From: JAFAMS01 sp049520515
GTDB lineage: Bacteria; Vulcanimicrobiota; Vulcanimicrobiia; Vulcanimicrobiales; Vulcanimicrobiaceae
Direction of reading: 5' to 3'
Length of the DNA: 64,000 nucleotides
Assembly (NCBI GenBank): GCA_049520515.1
Contig: JBEKPS010000003.1
Span: 186,001 to 250,000, forward strand
Each line of letters opens with the position of its first letter. Position 1 is the first letter of the stretch. The notes beneath the pieces were generated by a model, which had not been told where the DNA came from, ran no database searches, and saw only the letters and a list, made by a program, of their open reading frames with translations. Below, one piece after another: positions 16,605 through 25,886 of the stretch. The position numbers and the translations under genes were made by a program.

Positions 16605-17111
16605 GTGCGATTCTTGCGCGGTCTCGCTCTCATTGCGGTATTCGTTCTTGCTCTTGCTGCGGGTTGGTTCTATTTCGGTCACCGCGGCGGCAACAACGTC
16701 AAGAGCGGTACGGTAACCGTGTACTACACGAAGTACGACGGCACGACTGAGGTCCCGTACAGTGTGACCCTCGGCACAGCGCACGACACGCAAAGTATCG
16801 CGTTCTACGCCGCAACACAAGCGGTTGCGGGACCGCCGCCAAACGTCGAGGGTATACGCTTTCCAGCTGGTACGCATTTGCTTTCGCTGGATATTCACGA
16901 CGGCACCGCCATCGTCGACCTCTCCGGCGACGTCAACAAATATGGCGGCGGAAGCTCGGACGAAGCCGGGATGTTCAAATCGCTTGTCTGGACGTTGACC
17001 GCGATTCACGGCGTCAACGCCGTTTCGGTTCGCGTCGATGGTTCGCGCGTCGCAACTCTGCCTGGAGGCCATTTGGAGCTCGATGAGCCGCTTTCGCGTT
17101 CGAGCTGGTAA
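16605..17111 (+). CDS. GerMN domain protein, membrane-anchored
   Basis: A 168-residue protein with an N-terminal membrane helix (GLALIAVFVLALAAGWFYF) and one GerMN domain: VTVYYTK, then GIRFPAGTHLLSLDIHDGTAIVDLSGD and GMFKSLVWTLTAIHGVNAVSVRVDG. GerMN domains were named from spore proteins but occur widely in non-spore-formers, often beside cell-wall amidases, as here. The GTG start at 16605 is chosen because it puts the hydrophobic helix at the N-terminus. The 3' end overlaps the amidase gene by 29 bases. Confidence 0.85.
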   Translation: MRFLRGLALIAVFVLALAAGWFYFGHRGGNNVKSGTVTVYYTKYDGTTEVPYSVTLGTAHDTQSIAFYAATQAVAGPPPNVEGIRFPAGTHLLSLDIHDGTAIVDLSGDVNKYGGGSSDEAGMFKSLVWTLTAIHGVNAVSVRVDGSRVATLPGGHLELDEPLSRSSW

Positions 17112-19080
17112 GTCAGCAGCGCTCGCGCTGCTCGCTCTGTGCTCGGCATTTGCAGCCACACCGGTAAGCGCGCAATCGACTGCGACGGTTCCGGTTTTCT
17201 GGTTTGCCGGAACGCAATTGATCTTCGAACACGCCGATCGCGTTGACGGCGAGATCGCGGTTCGGGGAAGCGATCCCGGACTCCAACGTTTTCTTGCCCG
17301 CGTCGGAGCGACGCTCTCTTGGGAGCCAAGCTCGCGGTACGTCGTCGTCACAACTGCCGATCGTCGCACGCTGACATTTACGCTTGGTGTGCCGCACTTT
17401 CAAACCAGCTCCGGCGGTGAGAGCGTACCGCTGCGCGCATACATCGACGGCAACGATGTCTATCTGCCGTTTCTCACCCTCGCGCGCGCGCTGTACGTTG
17501 AGCCGGTTCCCGAGGGTTCGGACTACGTCTTGCAGCCGCAAATCGGCTCGCTCAATCTCCGCGCCGAAGGACGCCGTACGATCGTTTCGCTCATCGGTGG
17601 AACGCCGCTGCGCTTCACAAAAGATATCGATGAGCCCGGGCGGATGACGCTCGTTTTCAGGGGCGTGTCATCGACGCTACAGCCGTCGCGTGCGGTCGAT
17701 TTACCGGGCCTCGGGCGCATCGACATTACGGTCGCCGGCAACAGCCGCAACCCAACGACGGTCGTGACCTTTCAGACGGCGCCGGGCGCAGCGCGCTCTC
17801 TCTTACCGTCGAGCAGCCGCAACGAATTGGACTTCGCCTTTGGGGCGCAAGACGTTGCGCAGACTGGGATTCCGATCCCAGCGCAGGGCCTAAGCCCGAT
17901 TTACCGGAGCGTAGCCGCAGCGGTCGAGACGCCTACCCCGTCGCTCGCTCCGCCTGTTCTGGTGACCGCAGCCGCGATTCCGACTGCCGTGCCGACGGCG
18001 GTAACGACGCCCTCCATCGCATCCTCACCGGCCACGGCCTCCGCCGTGACCGGACTCGACGTAGAAAATCCGGCTCCGGACGCGCTGCTCATTCACATTG
18101 CGACGTCGCCTGGTGTTTCATTTGAATGGCATCGCCTTGGGATCGACCGTTTCTACATTGATTTCCCGAATGCGGCGTTGACGTCTGCGCCGCGCGATGA
18201 CCGTCCGACGGTCGCGTTCGTCCAAAGCTATCGAATCAATCAGCTTGCAACGTCGGCCGTTCCGACGGTGCGGTTCGCGATGACGATGACGCCGAACCGC
18301 CGTCTCGATATCATCCCGGATGCCCAAGGTGTGACGATCACGGTCGCAGACATCGACGCGACGGGCGATTTCATTGCGCAAGTCGGCAGTGGCCTCACGG
18401 GCGGCGCCGGCAACGTTGCGGTCGTGCCGACGGCGACGCCGTCCGACATCACGGCGCCTCCGGGCGCGGTTCCGCCACCAGGTTCGAATCCGCGTTTGAT
18501 CGTGCTCGATCCCGGACACGGCGGCAGCGACACGGGCGCCATGCACAACGGATTGGTTGAGAAAGACATCGCGCTCGACATTGCCATACGCTTGCGAACG
18601 CTGCTCGTGGCGCGCGGTTGGACCGTACGAATGACGCACGATACCGATCGCGACGTGTCGGGACCGAACGCTTCCGACGTTGCGGAGCTGCAAGCGCGCG
18701 TCGACGTCGCGAACAATGCGGGGGCGCGGATGTTCGTCTCAATTCACGCCAACTCGAGCACATCCAGCGTGCCGAGTGGGACGACGTCGTATTACTATAA
18801 GCCGCAAGATCGACCGCTGGCCGCAGCGATTCAGGCTCGCTTGATCGCGTTGCTTGGAACCAAGGACGACGGAGTCGTTCGCGAGCGCTTCTACGTCATT
18901 CATCGCACCACGATGCCGGCGGCGTTGATCGAGACGGCGTTCGTGTCGAATGCCGCAGACGCAGTGCGTTTACGTTCGTCGGATTTTCGGCAGCAAATCG
19001 CAATAGGCATCGCCGACGGCATCAAGGACTACGCCGGCAAACCCTCAAGCTCAGTCTCGGTGCAACAGGGGAGCTTCTAA
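17083..19080 (+). CDS. N-acetylmuramoyl-L-alanine amidase (AMIN plus Amidase_3)
   Basis: A 665-residue secreted zinc amidase that cleaves the peptide stem from peptidoglycan. Residues 1-31 are a signal peptide (ALALLALCSAFAATPVSAQ). A copper-amine-oxidase-N-like segment follows (LRAYIDGNDVYLPF), then one AMIN-like domain near 160-260, a Pro/Thr-rich linker, a second AMIN-like domain near 320-440, and a C-terminal Amidase_3 domain from about 468. Zinc and catalytic residues are seen in LDPGHGGSDTGA (His), GLVEKDIAL (Glu), VSIHANSS (His) and ALIETAFVSN (Glu). ATG 17083 has GGAG upstream. It precedes murI in a cell-wall cluster. Confidence 0.92.
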   Translation: MSRFRVRAGKSAALALLALCSAFAATPVSAQSTATVPVFWFAGTQLIFEHADRVDGEIAVRGSDPGLQRFLARVGATLSWEPSSRYVVVTTADRRTLTFTLGVPHFQTSSGGESVPLRAYIDGNDVYLPFLTLARALYVEPVPEGSDYVLQPQIGSLNLRAEGRRTIVSLIGGTPLRFTKDIDEPGRMTLVFRGVSSTLQPSRAVDLPGLGRIDITVAGNSRNPTTVVTFQTAPGAARSLLPSSSRNELDFAFGAQDVAQTGIPIPAQGLSPIYRSVAAAVETPTPSLAPPVLVTAAAIPTAVPTAVTTPSIASSPATASAVTGLDVENPAPDALLIHIATSPGVSFEWHRLGIDRFYIDFPNAALTSAPRDDRPTVAFVQSYRINQLATSAVPTVRFAMTMTPNRRLDIIPDAQGVTITVADIDATGDFIAQVGSGLTGGAGNVAVVPTATPSDITAPPGAVPPPGSNPRLIVLDPGHGGSDTGAMHNGLVEKDIALDIAIRLRTLLVARGWTVRMTHDTDRDVSGPNASDVAELQARVDVANNAGARMFVSIHANSSTSSVPSGTTSYYYKPQDRPLAAAIQARLIALLGTKDDGVVRERFYVIHRTTMPAALIETAFVSNAADAVRLRSSDFRQQIAIGIADGIKDYAGKPSSSVSVQQGSF

Positions 19081-19089
19081 CGAGAATAC

Positions 19090-19884
19090 ATGCTCGGGAT
19101 CTTTGACTCCGGCCTCGGCGGATTGACCGTACTTCAGCAATTGCGGCGCCGGTTGCCACGTCACGACATAACGTATCTCGCCGATCAAGCGCACGTGCCG
19201 TACGGCGATCGCAGCGAAGACGAGCTCGTCGGATTTTTGCGCGACAACATGCGTTATCTGCAGGACGCCGCTTCAGACGCGATTGTCGTCGCCTGCAACA
19301 CGACGTGCGCAGTCGGGGTGAAGCACGGCTGGCCGTCGTCGAGTGTACCGGTTTTGAACCTGATCGACAACGCTGCCGAAGCAATTGCGGCGCTTGGTGC
19401 AAGCAAGGTTGGAGTTCTCGCCACGACGGTCACGACCCGAACGGGGGCCTACGGCAACGCAATTCGCGCGCGCATTCCGGGCGTTCGCGTTGAAGAGGTC
19501 GCCGCGCCCGCACTCGTTCCGCTCGTCGAAGCCGGACGCTACAGCGGTCGTGCCGTCCGTGCCGCTGTTGAGGAGGCGTGTGAACCATTTTCGCGCGACC
19601 TCGACGTGCTCGTCTACGGCTGCACACACTATCCGATCCTGGACCAACATTTTAATGAGATCTTCGGCGACGGTTTGGTCCGGCTCGATCCCGCCATTGC
19701 CCAAGCGGATGCCACGGTAAAGCTGGTCGCAGAACGTCGAATCCCCGAAGGCAGCGGTACGACGCTCTACGCGACGACGGGCGACCCGCTGGCATTTGCG
19801 TCCGCCGTTCGTGCGCTCTTGGCACAGGAGAATCCGCACGTCGTAGTCGCCCACGACATTCTGACGCGCATCGGCAACATGTAG
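19090..19884 (+). CDS. murI: Glutamate racemase
   Basis: A 264-residue glutamate racemase supplying D-glutamate for peptidoglycan. Both catalytic Cys are present: C69 in VVACNTTCAVG and C178 in VYGCTHYPIL. The N-terminal GIFDSGLGGLTVL and HVPYGDRSEDEL are diagnostic. It starts nine bases after the amidase gene. Its TAG stop is in frame with the following toxin coding sequence and is followed three bases later by a strong hairpin. Confidence 0.96.
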   Translation: MLGIFDSGLGGLTVLQQLRRRLPRHDITYLADQAHVPYGDRSEDELVGFLRDNMRYLQDAASDAIVVACNTTCAVGVKHGWPSSSVPVLNLIDNAAEAIAALGASKVGVLATTVTTRTGAYGNAIRARIPGVRVEEVAAPALVPLVEAGRYSGRAVRAAVEEACEPFSRDLDVLVYGCTHYPILDQHFNEIFGDGLVRLDPAIAQADATVKLVAERRIPEGSGTTLYATTGDPLAFASAVRALLAQENPHVVVAHDILTRIGNM

Positions 19885-19887
19885 GCA

Positions 19888-19919
19888 ATCGCCGCCCGCT
19901 ATCACAAGCGGGTGGCGAT
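19888..19919 (+). terminator. Strong hairpin between murI and the toxin gene; terminator or translational lock
   Basis: A 13-base arm at 19888-19900 pairs with 19907-19919 over a six-base loop, with 12 Watson-Crick pairs and one G-U in RNA. The stem starts three bases after the murI stop. Only a weak T-run follows (GACTTTCG), so termination may be partial. The right arm contains the GTG proposed as the toxin start (19912), so in mRNA the hairpin would also hide that codon. Confidence 0.6.
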
Positions 19920-20436
19920 CGACTTTCGCGCCGTCACGGGCGCGAGCGGCGTACTCGGCGAGGACGGCTTCAAAGCGTGCTTGCCTTCCGCGACGACACC
20001 CGTGCTTTCGCTCTCGATCGATCGAATCGAGACGAGCGCTGCCGTGGCCGAAGGCTATCGCAGCGTCGATTTGCGTGCGATTGAAGGCGAAAACGGACAC
20101 ACGTTGCGGCGGCACGTTGGGCTTGCTGACGAGGCTCTGCGCGACCGCGCCGTGCGCACGCACCATGACGTTTCGTGCTTCGACGATGCCCGTACCGCGC
20201 AGCAGACCGTCGATGCTGCATTCCAGGAAAATCAAGGGAAAATCGCGCGCTGGATGGGTGCAAATCGTGGCGGAAACCTTGATTTACATGTCCATTTCGA
20301 TCACGAGGTAGGGCGCGTCTTTCGCTACGACACGGACGCATTCCAGCGAAGCGCCGACGCCGACGTCATCCTCGAGCATCGTCCGTCGCTTCCAGGCGGC
20401 TACACCGTGATCACGGCGTATCCGAGCGCACGATGA
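19912..20436 (+). CDS. Stand-alone CdiA-CT-type RNase A-fold toxin
   Basis: A 174-residue protein whose residues ~50-174 match the bacterial CdiA C-terminal RNase A-like toxin domain as I know it: GHTLRRHVG, FDDARTAQQTVDAAFQENQ, IARWM, LHVHFDHEVGRVF and the ending PGGYTVITAYPS. Candidate active residues are H68, R79, T168 and Y170; their spacing agrees with the His, Arg, Thr, Tyr set I recall for the Yersinia kristensenii CdiA-CT RNase. The first ~50 residues are unrecognised, and no signal peptide, filament or pre-toxin motif is seen. The start is uncertain: GTG 19912 lies in a hairpin; TTG 19981 or GTG 20044 are options. It overlaps the immunity gene (ATGA). Confidence 0.78.
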   Translation: MAIDFRAVTGASGVLGEDGFKACLPSATTPVLSLSIDRIETSAAVAEGYRSVDLRAIEGENGHTLRRHVGLADEALRDRAVRTHHDVSCFDDARTAQQTVDAAFQENQGKIARWMGANRGGNLDLHVHFDHEVGRVFRYDTDAFQRSADADVILEHRPSLPGGYTVITAYPSAR

Positions 20437-20738
20437 CGCAGCTAACGACGATGTTCCGTGCCTACCTGCACCAAGATTACGACCTGAGCTATCCGAGCGT
20501 CGAGGCGGCGATCCGCGCGTATCGCGAGCAGGCACCACCCCACGACGTGGCCCGCGCGGTCGCAGAGATCGACGCGCTGCTCGGCGCGAAGCTCAGCGAC
20601 GATCAGCTGTACCGCGAGCTGCGCGGGCGAGGCTTCATATTTTATCCGCCGCGCGACGGCGAAACGGCCCGCGCGTGGCTCATGCGTGCACGAGCCATCT
20701 TAATTGACGTGGAAGATTTGGAAGAACAGCACGACTGA
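20433..20738 (+). CDS. CdiI-family immunity protein
   Basis: A 101-residue acidic protein resembling the CdiI_2 family of contact-dependent inhibition immunity proteins: FRAYLHQDYDLSYPSVEAAI near residue 8, then a helix with VAEIDALLG, and LRGRGFIFYPPRDGETARAWL near 67-87. Such proteins bind and block the partner RNase toxin. The ATG overlaps the toxin stop (ATGA), giving tight coupling so that toxin is not made without antidote. The 3' end overlaps the convergent PAP2 gene by 39 bases. Confidence 0.82.
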   Translation: MTQLTTMFRAYLHQDYDLSYPSVEAAIRAYREQAPPHDVARAVAEIDALLGAKLSDDQLYRELRGRGFIFYPPRDGETARAWLMRARAILIDVEDLEEQHD

Positions 20739-21335
20739 GACCGCACCGAGCAGCGTCCCGGCGCAGACCTGTGCGATCGTGTGTGCTTTGAGATAGACGC
20801 GCGACCAGCCGACCAGCGGAACCAAGATCAAGAACGGCAACGGATCCCAGCCATACAGGTAGGTCAGCGCGACGACCGGCGCCGTGATCCCAACCGCATG
20901 CGTGCTGATCTTCCAGAATCGAGTAATCTGTTGTACGACGATTGCGGCGGCAGTGTAGCCGGCCATCGAGGCGGTTAGGATCGCTGGTGCGTGCGTGAAC
21001 AGCAGCGTTGCCGTGCCGATCACATAGAAAACGATGAAGACGGTGAAGACCTTGCGCCGCTCGTCCCGGTCTGACATGTCCAAATCGGTGATGCGGTCGG
21101 TCGAATAGAGCCAGAGCAAGAAAAGCATCGGCCCGACCGACGTGAAGACAGCGCAAACGCTCAGGCGGTACCAGAATTGCCCAAACGTATGTGTCGTTCC
21201 GGCGCACAATAAGACGAAGAGAACGAGCGGGACGACAAACGGATTGCATACCGTGGAAACGGTGCGGGCGACGTCCCGCAACGCGCGCCCCGAACGCCTC
21301 GCGTCTGCGGGCGCCCGAATTTGCCCTTCGGCCAT
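20700..21335 (-). CDS. PAP2-like membrane protein
   Basis: A 211-residue polytopic membrane protein with about six hydrophobic helices (for example FVVPLVLFVLLCAG and VFTVFIVFYVIGTATLLF). KISTHAVGI near residue 143 and GWSRVYLKAHTIAQVCAG near 176-193 resemble the His- and Arg-containing motifs of PAP2 phosphatases, with SRVYLKAHT in the place of SRxxxxxHxxxD; the final Asp is not evident. It could act on undecaprenyl- or lipid phosphates, or be an inactive relative. It is divergent from dxs. Confidence 0.75.
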   Translation of the reverse strand: MAEGQIRAPADARRSGRALRDVARTVSTVCNPFVVPLVLFVLLCAGTTHTFGQFWYRLSVCAVFTSVGPMLFLLWLYSTDRITDLDMSDRDERRKVFTVFIVFYVIGTATLLFTHAPAILTASMAGYTAAAIVVQQITRFWKISTHAVGITAPVVALTYLYGWDPLPFLILVPLVGWSRVYLKAHTIAQVCAGTLLGAVSVVLFFQIFHVN

Positions 21336-21415
21336 TGCTTGGAAAGCTACCGTGCGAGGGAGTTGGCCGCCTTCAACGGGGTATGCGAAGGGCAGATCGA
21401 AAAAAGGGGCCCCAT

Positions 21416-23305
21416 ATGATCCTCGACCGCATCTCGAACCCTGCCGACATCAAAGGACTGACGCGTGAGGAGATCGACGAACTCGCGCGCGACATTCGAA
21501 CCACACTGGTCGATGTTTGCTCGAAAACCGGCGGCCATCTCGCGCCGAACCTGGGCGTCGTCGAGCTGACGCTCGCACTGCACAACGTCCTCGATCTACC
21601 CGAGGACAAGATCGTGTGGGACGTCAGCCATCAGAGCTACGTGCACAAGCTGCTGACCGGACGCCGGGATCGCTTTCCGACCTTGCGGCAAGGCGGCGGC
21701 ATCTCAGGGTTTTCGATGCGCAGCGAGTCAGTCTACGACGTATTCGGTGCGGGACACGCATCGACGTCGGTGTCCGCTGCACTCGGAATGGTAAAAGCAC
21801 GCGACCTCGCGGGCCTCGATCATACCGTCGTCGCGGTGATCGGTGACGGTGCCTTGACGGGCGGCTTGGCCTACGAAGCGATCAACAATGCGGGTCAGCT
21901 CAAATCCAATCTGATCGTTATTCTGAACGACAACGAGATGTCGATCGCACCGAACGTCGGCTCGATTGCTTCTTATCTTGCCGTCCTGCGTTCGAAGCCG
22001 CTGTACAATACGGCGCGCCAAAAAGTCAAAGATGTCCTTGGACGCATGCCGTTCGGAAGTGCGGTCGGGCGCGCGATCACGACAGGCGAGGTCGCAACGA
22101 TGCGGTTTTGGTCGCCGGAACACAAAGCCGGCGTCATCTTCGAAGAGATGGGCTTCCGCTACATCGGGCCGATCGACGGCCACGATTACGACACGCTGAT
22201 CGACGTTCTCTCGAATGCACGCCAGGTCAAGGGACCGGTCCTCGTGCACGTCCATACCGTTAAAGGAAAAGGCTACGATCCGGCTGAGCTCGACTCGCGG
22301 ACGTTCCACGGTTGCGGCGCGTTCGATATCGAGAACGGCAAGATCGAGAAGAAGGCCGGCGCGCGCAAATCGCATTCGGAAGCCTTCGCCGATGCGCTGA
22401 TCGATTTAGCGGAAAAAGATTCTCGCATCATCGGGATCACCGCTGCGATGCCGGACGGCACGCAGCTTGCCAAATTTCACAAGCGCTTTCCGGATCGCTA
22501 TTTCGACGTCGGCATCGCGGAAGCGCATGCGGTGTGTTTTGCGGCGGGCGCCGCGGCCTCGGGATTGCGGCCGATCGTCGGGATATACTCGACGTTCTTG
22601 CAACGCGCGTACGATCAAATCGTCCACGACGTGGTCGTGCAGAACCTGCCCGTGATTTTCTGCATGGACCGCGCCGGCTTCGTCGGCGACGACGGTCCGA
22701 CGCACATGGGCTTGTACGACATCGCGTACATGCGCACGCTTCCGAACATGACCGTCATGGCGCCGCGCAACGAGGATGAGCTGCTTCCGATGATGGCGCA
22801 CGCCGTATCGCTCGGCACGCCGGTTGCAATTCGCTATCCGCGTGGCAGCACGAGCGGTAAGCATCAGATTCCCCTCGCCCCAATCGAGCAGGGCAAGGCT
22901 GAGGTCTTGCACGAGGGAAGCGGCGCAGCACTCGTCGCCTTCGGGAATTGCGTCGATCTCGCACTTGATGCGCGCGATTTGCTTATCGCCGCCGGCTGGA
23001 CGGCGCCGACCGTTGTCAACGCGCGTTTCGCGAAACCGCTGGACGAGCGGTTGCTTTGCGAGCTGGCGCTGACCCACGATCGTCTCATAACGCTCGAAGA
23101 GCACAGCTTGGATGGTGGTTTCGGATCGGCCGTCGTCGAGCTATTCAACGATCGGCGCATTCGTACGAGCGTCGAGCGGATTGGATGCCCGAACGTCTTG
23201 ATGCAGCAGAATTCACAGCCCAAGCAACGCGCACAGGTCGGATTGTCGGCCGAAGCGATCGTAGAGCGAATTCGCACGCCGCTCGGCACACCGGCATCCG
23301 TCTAA
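21416..23305 (+). CDS. dxs: 1-Deoxy-D-xylulose-5-phosphate synthase
   Basis: A 629-residue ThDP enzyme condensing pyruvate and glyceraldehyde 3-phosphate, the first step of the MEP isoprenoid pathway that feeds the hopanoid genes. Marks are GGHLAPNLGVVELT near the N-terminus, VIGDGALTGGLAYEA with NDNEMSIAPNVG (ThDP-Mg site), and DRAGFVGDDGPTHMGLYD in the transketolase-type Pyr domain. ATG 21416 is chosen, preceded by GGGG; the 75 codons in frame upstream are antisense to the PAP2 gene and not conserved-looking. Confidence 0.97.
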   Translation: MILDRISNPADIKGLTREEIDELARDIRTTLVDVCSKTGGHLAPNLGVVELTLALHNVLDLPEDKIVWDVSHQSYVHKLLTGRRDRFPTLRQGGGISGFSMRSESVYDVFGAGHASTSVSAALGMVKARDLAGLDHTVVAVIGDGALTGGLAYEAINNAGQLKSNLIVILNDNEMSIAPNVGSIASYLAVLRSKPLYNTARQKVKDVLGRMPFGSAVGRAITTGEVATMRFWSPEHKAGVIFEEMGFRYIGPIDGHDYDTLIDVLSNARQVKGPVLVHVHTVKGKGYDPAELDSRTFHGCGAFDIENGKIEKKAGARKSHSEAFADALIDLAEKDSRIIGITAAMPDGTQLAKFHKRFPDRYFDVGIAEAHAVCFAAGAAASGLRPIVGIYSTFLQRAYDQIVHDVVVQNLPVIFCMDRAGFVGDDGPTHMGLYDIAYMRTLPNMTVMAPRNEDELLPMMAHAVSLGTPVAIRYPRGSTSGKHQIPLAPIEQGKAEVLHEGSGAALVAFGNCVDLALDARDLLIAAGWTAPTVVNARFAKPLDERLLCELALTHDRLITLEEHSLDGGFGSAVVELFNDRRIRTSVERIGCPNVLMQQNSQPKQRAQVGLSAEAIVERIRTPLGTPASV

Positions 23306-23351
23306 AACACCCCGAAGGCGGGGTAGAACGTCCCGTCAAATGGGAGGCGTC

Positions 23352-23747
23352 GTGATTTCAGGGATACTGGCCTTTTTAGCGGCTCCGACTGCCCCTGTTG
23401 CGGCGGCCAGCGCAGCTGCAACGGCGACGCTGAGCCCGCAACAGCAGGCCCAGTTTCAGCAACAGCTCCAACACGCGCTCAACCCGTCACGCAGCGCGCT
23501 TGCTATGAACGCGCCGTGGTTGACGCACGCCTTTGCCGGGATATTCATTTTCTCGGCAGTTTTGTTGATCGGGTTGCTCGCTATCCAAACGACGAAACAA
23601 GAAGGCCTCTCCGGGACGATCGGTGGTCGTACCGAGAGCGCGTACCGCGGACGCTTCGGCGGCGACGCGCAGATCGCGCGGTTCACCACGTTCGTCGCGA
23701 TCAGCTTCATCTTTTTCGGCACGCTGCTCTCCCTGACCGGGATCTGA
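23352..23747 (+). CDS. secG: Protein translocase subunit SecG
   Basis: A ~131-residue membrane protein. The C-terminal ~75 residues show the SecG pattern: helix FAGIFIFSAVLLIGLLAIQ, then TTKQEGLSGTIGGRTESAYRGRFGGD (GG-rich cytosolic loop) and helix FTTFVAISFIFFGTLLSL. The N-terminus carries an extra Ala/Gln-rich segment that makes it longer than typical SecG (~75-110). GTG 23352 is preferred because GGGAGG lies five bases upstream; ATG 23340 would include that site in the coding region. SecG assists SecYE in protein export. Confidence 0.85.
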   Translation: MISGILAFLAAPTAPVAAASAAATATLSPQQQAQFQQQLQHALNPSRSALAMNAPWLTHAFAGIFIFSAVLLIGLLAIQTTKQEGLSGTIGGRTESAYRGRFGGDAQIARFTTFVAISFIFFGTLLSLTGI

Positions 23748-23754
23748 TCGTCGC

Positions 23755-24806
<1,052 letters not shown>

Positions 24807-24810
<4 letters not shown>

Positions 24811-25835
24811 GCGCGGACATCCTGGTCGTCCGCGATCTTTTCAAGTATTTTCCAATAAATGCCGGGGTTTTCTCGCGTCACGTCGCCGACGTGCGCGCCG
24901 TTGACGGGATCGATCTGGCGATTCGCGCGGGCGAAACGATGGGTTTGGTCGGCGAGTCGGGCTCCGGAAAAACGACTGCCGGCCGCGTGATCTTGCGCTT
25001 GACGCCGTCGACCAAAGGAACGATCGAGTTCGAGGGCCGCGACATCACGCATCTCGCCGGCTCCGATCTGCGCGCGATGCGCAAAGAGATGCAGATCATC
25101 TTTCAGGATCCTTACGCGAGTCTCAATCCGCGTATGACGGTCGGTGCCATCATTACGGAGCCTCTCGAGATTCACGGCATCGCTAAGGGCAAAGCGGCCG
25201 AAGAAAAGTGCCAAGATTTGCTCAAGATGGTCGGCTTGCAGCCGTACCATGCGAACCGCTATCCGCACGAATTCTCGGGTGGTCAGCGTCAGCGCGTGGG
25301 CGTCGCGCGCGCGCTTGCAGTCGGGCCGAAATTCATCGTCGCTGACGAGCCGGTCTCGGCACTCGACGTTTCTATTCAAGCGCAGGTCATCAATTTGCTC
25401 GAAGACCTGCAGCAGCAGCTCGGCCTGACGTATCTGTTCATCGCGCACGATCTCTCCGTGATCCGGCATATCGCGACGCGTGTCGCCGTAATGTACGTCG
25501 GGAAGATCGTCGAGCTTGCCGACCGGGATGCGCTCTACGAGAATCCGCTGCATCCGTACACGCAGTCGCTACTGTCGGCAGTTCCGATTCCAGACCCCGT
25601 CAAGGAGCGTCAGCGCAAGCGAATCGTGCTCAAAGGCGACATTCCATCGCCCGTAAATCCGCCTCCGGGCTGCCGTTTTCACACGCGTTGTCCCGTTGCG
25701 TTCGAGCGTTGCAAAACGGAAGTTCCGGCCTTCACGGACTACGGCGGCGGACATTTTACCGCGTGTCATTGGGTCGAAGAACACGGTGGAAAAGCGCCCG
25801 ACGTCGCGTCCTCCGCAGCCGCGATCGCAGTATAA
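24807..25835 (+). CDS. Oligopeptide/dipeptide ABC transporter ATPase, OppF/DppF type
   Basis: A 342-residue partner ATPase. It opens with the OppF-like DLFKYFPINAGVFSRHVADVRAVDGIDL spread over residues 9-37, then Walker A GESGSGKTT, signature FSGGQRQRVGVARAL, Walker B IVADEPVSALD and H-loop LFIAHDLSVI. The C-terminal Cys motif reads GCRFHTRCPVAFERC. The GTG start overlaps the preceding stop. A bidirectional terminator follows directly. Confidence 0.93.
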
Positions 25836-25838
25836 AAA

Positions 25839-25872
25839 AAGAGCGATTCGTGAGAATCGCTCTTAAATTTTT
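25839..25872. terminator. Bidirectional intrinsic terminator
   Basis: A ten-base perfect stem (25839-25848 with 25855-25864, loop of six) is flanked by an A-run on the left (25834-25840) and T-rich sequence on the right (25868-25872). It sits between the convergent ends of the OppF-type gene and the H1-like gene, so it can stop transcription from both sides. Confidence 0.9.
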
Positions 25873-25886
25873 ACGGCCGGTCGGCG

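Noticed and set aside
19882..19911. MurI-toxin fusion by stop-codon readthrough
   Set aside because: Frames match and a stem follows the TAG, but the stem starts only three bases on, MurI is complete at the stop, and a toxin fused to an essential enzyme would be costly. Kept only as a remote option in the hairpin finding.
19273..20235. 320-residue frame on the minus strand opposite murI and the toxin
   Set aside because: It is Arg/His/Asp-rich antisense shadow with no domain pattern; murI on the other strand is certain and the toxin domain is well supported.
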